Positions 58,641 to 64,000 of a stretch of 64,000 nt of DNA are shown here, piece by piece; positions within the stretch are counted from its first letter, which is position 1, and each line of letters opens with the position of its first letter. Source of the stretch: Mesorhizobium sp. (GTDB taxonomy: Bacteria > Pseudomonadota > Alphaproteobacteria > Rhizobiales > Rhizobiaceae); the NCBI GenBank assembly GCA_004020315.1, contig SAQG01000023.1:1-64000 (forward strand). The letters are read 5' to 3'. The position numbers and the translations under genes are program-made. A model generated the notes under the pieces. That model was given only the letters and a program-made list of their open reading frames with translations. It was not told where the DNA came from and searched no databases.

Positions 58641-59528
58641 ATGTTCGAACTGCTTGGAATTCCGCCGCAGGTCCTGTTCGGCCAATTGCTGCTCGGGCTG
58701 ATCAATGGGTCCTTCTATGCGGTTCTAAGCCTCGGGCTGGCGGTCATCTTCGGTCTCCTGAACATCATCAATTTCACGCATGGCGCGCAGTACATGTTGG
58801 GCGCTTTCGGCGCCTGGATGCTGCTCAACTATCTCGGGGTCGGTTACTGGTGGGCTGTGTTCATCGTCCCGCCGATCGTCGGCGTCACCGGCATCGTGCT
58901 TGAGCGCGTCCTGATCCGACGGCTCTATCACCTTGACCACCTCTACGGGCTGCTTCTCACTTTCGGCCTGGCGCTGATCATCGTCGGCTTCTTCCGCCAG
59001 TTTTTCGGCGTATCCGGCCTGCCTTACCCGCCGCCGCCGCTTTTAACCGGCGGGCATAATCTCGGCTTCATGTACCTGCCCAATTCGCGCGCCTGGGTGA
59101 TCGTGGCTTCCCTCGTCGTGTGCCTCGCGACCTGGTTCATCATCGAAAAGACCCGGCTTGGCGCCTATCTCAGGGCAGCCACCGAGAACCCGACGATGGT
59201 CGGTGCGTTCGGCATCAACGTGCCGCTGCTGGTCACGCTCACATATGGTTTCGGCGTCGCACTCGCGGGTTTCGCCGGCGTGCTCGCCGCGCCGATATAC
59301 GCAGTCAATCCGAACATGGGGGCAGACCTGATCATTGTCGTCTTCGCCGTCGTCGTCATCGGCGGCATGGGCTCGATCCTGGGCTCGATCCTCACCGGCT
59401 TCGGGCTTGGGCTGATCGAGGGCCTGACCCGCGTGTTCTATCCGGAAGGCTCGGCCGTGGTGATCTTTGTCATCATGGCGCTGGTGCTGCTCGTCAAGCC
59501 CGCGGGTCTGTTTGGGCGGAGTGTGTGA
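58641..59528 (+). CDS. HAAT-family ABC permease LivH-like
   Basis: A 295-residue permease with about eight membrane helices. The family patch GLINGSFYAVLSLGLAVIFG (about 18-37), NFTHGAQYMLGAF, and ENPTMVGAFGINVPLL mark LivH. The end GLFGRSV is usual. It overlaps livM by one base (TGATG). Confidence 0.94.
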   Translation: MFELLGIPPQVLFGQLLLGLINGSFYAVLSLGLAVIFGLLNIINFTHGAQYMLGAFGAWMLLNYLGVGYWWAVFIVPPIVGVTGIVLERVLIRRLYHLDHLYGLLLTFGLALIIVGFFRQFFGVSGLPYPPPPLLTGGHNLGFMYLPNSRAWVIVASLVVCLATWFIIEKTRLGAYLRAATENPTMVGAFGINVPLLVTLTYGFGVALAGFAGVLAAPIYAVNPNMGADLIIVVFAVVVIGGMGSILGSILTGFGLGLIEGLTRVFYPEGSAVVIFVIMALVLLVKPAGLFGRSV

Positions 59529-60511
59529 TGGCAATCGACACCAACCCGATCGCTATGGCGGCCATCACATCGGTTGGCGCCGCGGGCATGCCCCGTCACC
59601 ACCTTGCGATCTTCGCCGCGCTTTTCGTCTTCCTCATAGCCGCGCCATTTCTGCTCTATCCGATCTTTGTCATGAAGGTGCTGTGCTTCGCGCTGTTTGC
59701 CTGCGCCTTCAACCTGCTGCTCGGCTTTGGCGGTCTCCTGTCCTTCGGCCACGCAGCCTATTTCGGCATGGCGAGCTACGTCTCGGCCCATGCGGCAAAG
59801 GTGTGGGGTCTGACGCCTGAACTTGCCATTGTCGCGGGCACGGTGGTGGCAGCCGTGCTCGGTCTCGCCATCGGCTCCCTCGCCATTCGCCGCCACGGCA
59901 TCTATTTCGCCATGGTGACGCTGGCTTTTGCGCAGATGATCTATTTCTTCTCGCTGCAGGCGGCGTTTACCGGCGGCGAGGACGGCATCCAGGCTGTGCC
60001 GCGCGGCCATCTGTTCGGGCTGATCGACCTGCGCTCAAGCGAAGTCCTCTATTACTTCGTGCTCGCCATCTTCTTCGCCGGCGTATTGCTGATCTATCGG
60101 ATCATCCATTCGCCGTTTGGACAGGTGTTGAAGGCGATCCGCGAGAACGAGCCCCGCGCGATCTCGCTGGGTTATCGGGTCAACCGCTACAAGCTCGCTG
60201 TATTCGTGCTGTCGGCCACGCTCGCCGGCGTCGCTGGCGCCACCAAGGCGATCGTGTTCCAGTTGGCGTCGCTTACCGACGTCTACTGGACCATGTCCGG
60301 CGAAGTCGTGCTGATGACGCTCTTGGGCGGCATGGGCACGGTGTTCGGACCGATCGTCGGCGCGGCAGTCATCGTCACGATGCAGAACTACCTCGCGACA
60401 TTCGGCGACTGGGTCACGATCGGCCAGGGTATCATCTTCGTTGTCGCGGTGCTGTCGTTCCGGGAAGGCGTCGTTGGTGTCCTGGCAAAATGGATCCGGA
60501 AGCCGCTCTGA
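59528..60511 (+). CDS. HAAT-family ABC permease LivM-like
   Basis: A 327-residue permease with about nine helices. NLLLGFGGLLSFGHAAYFGM (about 63-82), RRHGIYFAMVTLAFAQM and KAIRENEPRAISLGYRVNRY (about 202-221) are LivM marks. The end FREGVVGVLAKWI is normal. The start overlaps the livH stop. It completes livGFKHM. Confidence 0.94.
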   Translation: MAIDTNPIAMAAITSVGAAGMPRHHLAIFAALFVFLIAAPFLLYPIFVMKVLCFALFACAFNLLLGFGGLLSFGHAAYFGMASYVSAHAAKVWGLTPELAIVAGTVVAAVLGLAIGSLAIRRHGIYFAMVTLAFAQMIYFFSLQAAFTGGEDGIQAVPRGHLFGLIDLRSSEVLYYFVLAIFFAGVLLIYRIIHSPFGQVLKAIRENEPRAISLGYRVNRYKLAVFVLSATLAGVAGATKAIVFQLASLTDVYWTMSGEVVLMTLLGGMGTVFGPIVGAAVIVTMQNYLATFGDWVTIGQGIIFVVAVLSFREGVVGVLAKWIRKPL

Positions 60512-60762
60512 CCGGGTCACGAAACCGAAATTTCGGATTGATCGGCAGTCGAGATTGAGAAGTCGACCCATAGAAGATGTTTGAGCGCCAGGTCGGCCAA
60601 GTTGGCCGCAGCGATACGGGCGCACAACGTTCTTAACTGTGCAGATTTCCTCATCGGGTGTGACAACCAGCAATTCCGGCTGTTACGAAAATTCAACTCT
60701 GGGCATTCCCAGGCGCGCCTGTTGACGTCGTAATCCGCAGGCAAGCACCCTATCTACGCCGC
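60512..60762. other. Intergenic stretch, nothing recognised
   Basis: About 250 bases between the liv operon and the lipid kinase gene. No gene, hairpin with T-run or known site was seen. Confidence 0.5.
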
Positions 60763-61707
60763 ATGAACGACATCACGACCAGACGCGCGCTTCTACTCGT
60801 CAATCCAAAGGCACGACGCGGGCAGGAATCTATCGCACCGGTCGTCGAGCGGCTGGAGGCCGGTGGGCTCCGCGTCGGCGTCGAGACGTTTGAGGCGCTG
60901 CCCGAGATAGCACGCGACATCGTGCGCCTTCGCCATAGGGCCGACCTTGTGATCGTGTGCGGCGGCGATGGCTCGGTGTCTTCGGCGGCGGTCGCGGTTA
61001 TGGAAAGCGGGCTGCCGATGGGCATCATTCCGATGGGGACGGCGAACGATCTGGCGCGCACCCTCGAAATACCGTTGGATCTTGGGAAGGCGGCCGACGT
61101 GATCGTAGGGGGCGGAAGACGTCTGATCGATATCGGGACCGTCAATGGCCACGCTTTCTTCAACGTTGCGAGCATCGGCCTCAGCACCGACCTTGCCCAG
61201 GGTCTCGATCCGGCGCTGAAGAAGCGTTTCGGCAGGTTTGGCTATGCCTTGGCGGCCATGAAAGTGTTGACCAAGGCCCGCCTCTTCGAAGCAAGGATTA
61301 CCGAGAAGGGCGTAACGACCGAAGTCAAGACCTACCAGATTGCCGTCGGCAACGGCCGGCACTATGGCGGCGGCAACATCGTCGAGGAGACGGCGGAGAT
61401 CGATGACGGTCATCTCGACCTGTACAGCCTGGAAATGACGAATCTCTGGAAAATGGCGCTTATGCTGCGCTCGTTCCGCTCAGGCACGCATGGCGCCTGG
61501 AGCGAGGTTCGCACGGCCAGATGCGTCGAGTTCGACATCGAGACGAAAAGGCCGATGCCGGTGAACACTGACGGTGAGATCGTCACCTCGACCCCGGCGC
61601 ACTTCAAGGTCCACCCGAAGGCGATTTCAGTCTTCGCGCCTGCTGGCGCGCGCCTGCAGCCCCGCACAAAGGTGCTCGGTGATGCGGTCAGCGCAAACAG
61701 CGGCTAG
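60763..61707 (+). CDS. Diacylglycerol kinase-like lipid kinase (YegS/DagK_cat family)
   Basis: A 314-residue cytosolic/peripheral kinase. NPKARRGQESIAPVVERL at the N-terminus, the nucleotide motif CGGDGSVSSA (about 66-75) and PMGTANDLARTLEIP (about 90-104) are family marks. IGNGRHYGGG-like VGNGRHYGGGNIVEE lies near 194. It phosphorylates a lipid such as diacylglycerol, phosphatidylglycerol or sphingoid base. Single gene, own promoter region. Confidence 0.93.
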   Translation: MNDITTRRALLLVNPKARRGQESIAPVVERLEAGGLRVGVETFEALPEIARDIVRLRHRADLVIVCGGDGSVSSAAVAVMESGLPMGIIPMGTANDLARTLEIPLDLGKAADVIVGGGRRLIDIGTVNGHAFFNVASIGLSTDLAQGLDPALKKRFGRFGYALAAMKVLTKARLFEARITEKGVTTEVKTYQIAVGNGRHYGGGNIVEETAEIDDGHLDLYSLEMTNLWKMALMLRSFRSGTHGAWSEVRTARCVEFDIETKRPMPVNTDGEIVTSTPAHFKVHPKAISVFAPAGARLQPRTKVLGDAVSANSG

Positions 61708-61878
61708 ACTGGCGACCAAGCGCGCGTCGAATACACCTACCGCCTGCGGTCACCTCTCGATCAGGAGTCCGTGCCCTCTGGAAGAAGGGCGCGGGCTGCT
61801 CGGGCAGCCGGCGCCATGACAACCCTGATAGCTGCCGTGCTCGCCTGGCCTCTAGATAGCCTTTAGACACCTCTTTGG

Positions 61879-62397
61879 TCATTGCTTGAGGAACGCGCCC
61901 GTGTAGGTCTGGCCGGCAAGCTTAACGGTTCCGGCCAGGGTTCCGTCGGGCCGCATGACAAAGCTGACGTCTGCGCCATTCGGCAGGCGCTCAAGCTTCA
62001 ACGTCGTCCCCACAATTCTTCCAACGCCGGCGGCCTCTCCCGGATGGTTGTCGCCCAGAGTTCCCCACTCATAGGTAACCGTCACCTTGCCATTGGAAGA
62101 AATCGTCTGAACAGCAAGTTTGGCGTCATACATCCCATCCAATCGTCCGGCCCATATACCCGAAAAAATAGCATACTTTGTCGGAACGGCCTTGTCTGGG
62201 GGAGTGACCGCCACGGATTGATCCATGACTGCTGAGCCGGAGGGAACAGCGGCAGGATCCGAGGCAGTTTGGGCAGGAATGGTACCAGGTTCTAACGCCG
62301 GTTCGAGAGTGGGTTGCGGCCTGTCAGGAGCCGATTGGCACGCGGTTATGGCAAGCGCCGCGAAGCCAAGCATTGCTTTGCACATTCGGCGTGCCAT
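61879..62397 (-). CDS. Hypothetical lipoprotein
   Basis: A 172-residue protein. The N-terminus MARRMCKAMLGFAALAITAC contains a lipobox (ITAC, lipidated Cys20), so it is a lipoprotein. A Pro/Ala-rich linker follows (about 22-70), then a beta-rich domain (IFSGIWAGRLDGMYDAKLAV, GTVKLAGQTYTGAFLKQ) of about 100 residues. Family not recognised. It may sit in the outer membrane or inner membrane periplasmic face. Confidence 0.8.
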   Translation of the reverse strand: MARRMCKAMLGFAALAITACQSAPDRPQPTLEPALEPGTIPAQTASDPAAVPSGSAVMDQSVAVTPPDKAVPTKYAIFSGIWAGRLDGMYDAKLAVQTISSNGKVTVTYEWGTLGDNHPGEAAGVGRIVGTTLKLERLPNGADVSFVMRPDGTLAGTVKLAGQTYTGAFLKQ

Positions 62398-62636
62398 CTT
62401 CTGGTGCCCCGGCCATCTCTAGATCTAGCGCAGGCTAACCTTATCGCGCGTTTTCACGACCTCTGTCTACCCAAGGTATCTCGTACAACAGCGGCTCGTC
62501 GAAGGACGTGCAGCGGTCGTGAGTGAGCGCCTCCATTCGTCGCCCAAGTAGCCGCCTGGGCGATAGGCAAACATTCAAACGGTTACGCTAGAATGTTCGA
62601 TCTATTTTCTAGGTTTTGGCTTTCGACCACAGATGC
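62398..62636. other. Intergenic stretch, nothing recognised
   Basis: About 240 bases between the lipoprotein start and the end of the iron-transporter ATPase gene. TCTAGATCTAGC near 62416-62427 is a short palindromic patch. No site assigned. Confidence 0.4.
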
Positions 62637-63422
62637 CTAAGCTGCTATCGACGCAGCCGCTGCCGTCTCGTCCGCGACGCCATCCACCATTACATGACCG
62701 ATACCCCGCGAGCAGCGCTCGATCCGCGCCTCGACGCGATACACATCCCGTAAGAGCGCCGGTGTGACGACATCTTCCGGCGTGCCGCAGGCGATCATCC
62801 GGCCCTCGGCGATGACGATGCATTTGTCAGCGAAGCGCAGGGCCTGATTGAGATCGTGAATTGCGATCAGCACCGCAATCCCGTGGCTGCGCGCGAGCCC
62901 GCGCATGAAGCTCAGGACCTCGACCTGCCGGTGCAAGTCAAGCGCGGACGTCGGCTCGTCCATCAGCAGGATTTCGGGTTCGCGGGCAAGCGTCTGGGCG
63001 ATGCTTACCACCTGCCTTTGCCCCCCGCTCAGTTCTCCGACATTGCGAAAAGCAAGATCCGAGATGCTGAGCGCGGCCAGGATGCCGTCTATGAGTGCGA
63101 GGTCGCTATCGCTAACCGACCAGGCCGAGCCCTGCTTGCGGGCGAGCAGGATCGATTCATAGACGGTCAGCACCGCGTTGGCTGCCGTATCCTGCGGCAT
63201 ATAGCAGATGCCGTCCGATCCCTTCGCCGCTCCCTCGAGGCAGACGCGGCCCGGGCCTTTCAAAAGTCCTGCGATGCGCTTGAACAGCGTCGACTTGCCC
63301 GCTGCGTTGGGCCCGATAACGGCGACTACCTCGCCACCTCGGAAAATGGGAGTTGAAACATCCGAAAGGACGAGCTGCGCCCCGTGGAAGGCTCCGAGAC
63401 CATCGAGCCTGATCGTTACCAT
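62637..63422 (-). CDS. Iron-siderophore ABC transporter ATP-binding protein (FecE-like)
   Basis: A 261-residue ATPase of the FepC/FecE group. Walker A is GPNAAGKST (about 37-45), signature ELSGGQRQVVSIAQTLA (about 129-145) and Walker B ILLMDEPTSALDLH (about 150-163). It overlaps the upstream permease gene by seven bases. It drives uptake of ferric siderophore, haem or cobalamin; the binding protein would be outside the window. Confidence 0.93.
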   Translation of the reverse strand: MVTIRLDGLGAFHGAQLVLSDVSTPIFRGGEVVAVIGPNAAGKSTLFKRIAGLLKGPGRVCLEGAAKGSDGICYMPQDTAANAVLTVYESILLARKQGSAWSVSDSDLALIDGILAALSISDLAFRNVGELSGGQRQVVSIAQTLAREPEILLMDEPTSALDLHRQVEVLSFMRGLARSHGIAVLIAIHDLNQALRFADKCIVIAEGRMIACGTPEDVVTPALLRDVYRVEARIERCSRGIGHVMVDGVADETAAAASIAA

Positions 63423-64000
63423 GAGCGCCTCACATTCGAGAGGATCAGCGAGATGAAGAAGGGAATGCCGATAAGCGAGGTGACGATGCCGATCGGGAAG
63501 ATCGTGCCTGGAATGAGCGACTTGCTGGCAACCGAACTCGCCGAAAGGATAAGTGCCCCCGAAAGGGCCGAGGCGGGCAGGAAGAAGCGCTGATCTTCTC
63601 CGATCAGCATGCGGGCGATGTGCGGACCGACGAGCCCGATGAAGCCGATCGTGCCGACGAAGGCGACGGGAATGGCAGCAAGCAGGCTCACCATCATCAT
63701 GGTTTCGAGCCTAAGGCGTGCGACCTTGACCCCAAAGCTCGCGGCCTTGTCTTCACCTAGCCGCAGCGCCGTCAGCGCCCATGCGCGGCGCGCGAATATC
63801 GGAAGTGTTGCGAGAAGGATGAGGCTGGTGATGATGAGCTTGGGCCAGGTGGCCTTGGTGAGGCTCCCCATCGTCCAGAACACGACCGCGGCGAGCGCCT
63901 GCTCTGAGGAAAGATACTGGACGAGCGACAGCAGCGCATTGAAGGTGAATACGAGCGCGATGCCGAGAAGGATGATGGTTTCGACCGTCACGCCGCGCTT
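63416..64000 (-). CDS. FecCD-family ABC permease, cut by window edge
   Basis: The C-terminal ~195 residues of a FecCD permease (full length about 330-350). IPVAFVGTIGFIGLVGPHIA and RMLIGEDQRFFLPASALSGA are the BtuC/FecD-type signature that contacts the ATPase. IPGTIFPIGIVTSLIGIPFF is the last helix pair. An internal ATG at 63991 is not the real start; the frame runs to the right edge. Substrate is a metal chelate or cobalamin. Confidence 0.9.
   Translation of the reverse strand, partial: KRGVTVETIILLGIALVFTFNALLSLVQYLSSEQALAAVVFWTMGSLTKATWPKLIITSLILLATLPIFARRAWALTALRLGEDKAASFGVKVARLRLETMMMVSLLAAIPVAFVGTIGFIGLVGPHIARMLIGEDQRFFLPASALSGALILSASSVASKSLIPGTIFPIGIVTSLIGIPFFISLILSNVRRSW

Noticed and set aside
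1..64000. CRISPR arrays, rRNA, tRNA, insertion sequences and integrases
   Set aside because: Looked for repeats with regular spacing, tRNA-like cloverleafs, and transposase or integrase motifs; none could be recognised by eye.

Overview
The window looks like the chromosome (or a chromid) of a Hyphomicrobiales/Rhizobiales alphaproteobacterium, most likely a Mesorhizobium-like member of the Phyllobacteriaceae. Grounds: high G+C with strong third-position G/C, sequences matching the alphaproteobacterial EcfG general-stress promoter (GGAAC-N16/17-CGTT), and gene types common in rhizobia (HWE kinase, DUF3309, BTLCP, HAAT-type Liv operon, PotABCD-like operon). The genus is inference. No rRNA, tRNA, CRISPR array, integrase or insertion sequence was recognised. 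LAYOUT: (1) 0.4-15.7 kb is a stress-response block: FAD/Rieske oxidoreductase, two PEBP/YbhB proteins, DUF2267, a Do-type protease, a quinone-oxidoreductase-like enzyme, tiny hydrophilic proteins, DUF3309, a soluble PAS-PAS HWE kinase, isochorismatase-like hydrolase, GFA protein, HD hydrolase, DUF427, CBS-pair protein and a site-2 protease. Eleven EcfG-type promoters can be read here, five of them perfect. (2) 15.8-18.0 kb: TerC-family and Ca2+/H+ antiporter-like membrane proteins. (3) 18.1-22.7 kb: phosphonate genes phnDCE diverging from phnM-phnF, with a PhnF-type operator and a Pho-box-like site between them. (4) 22.8-24.9 kb: Nudix hydrolase, a FitAB-type toxin-antitoxin pair and a broken aldo/keto reductase. 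(5) 24.9-39.9 kb: a surface-glycan island with seven glycosyltransferase-type genes (three are tandem GT9-like paralogues), four intact sulfotransferases plus two sulfotransferase remnants, an MsbA-like ABC exporter, a GSCFA protein and a TylF-type methyltransferase; it probably makes and exports a sulfated glycan or glycolipid. (6) 40.3-43.1 kb: BTLCP protease, a small secreted protein, a strong hairpin, a VapBC-type toxin-antitoxin pair and a Fic remnant. (7) 43.1-51.2 kb: a catabolic operon of SDR, PotABCD-like ABC importer, HisD-like dehydrogenase, zinc alcohol dehydrogenase and HutC/GntR regulator, with matching operator-like sites; the enzyme set resembles sulfopropanediol (DHPS) degradation. 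(8) 51.2-55.5 kb: a second EcfG block with a glycosyltransferase/glycogen-debranching-like pair and two tiny hydrophilic proteins. (9) 55.8-60.5 kb: livGFKHM-type ABC transporter. (10) 60.7-64.0 kb: lipid kinase, lipoprotein and an iron-siderophore-type ABC system cut by the window edge. HOW IT WORKS TOGETHER: the two EcfG blocks are probably one PhyR-EcfG regulon encoding redox, proteostasis and glycan functions. The glycan island is bracketed by toxin-antitoxin pairs and gene remnants, as expected of an acquired region. Phosphonate and putative organosulfonate loci each carry a UTRA-type GntR repressor and a site of the GTxTAxAC type.
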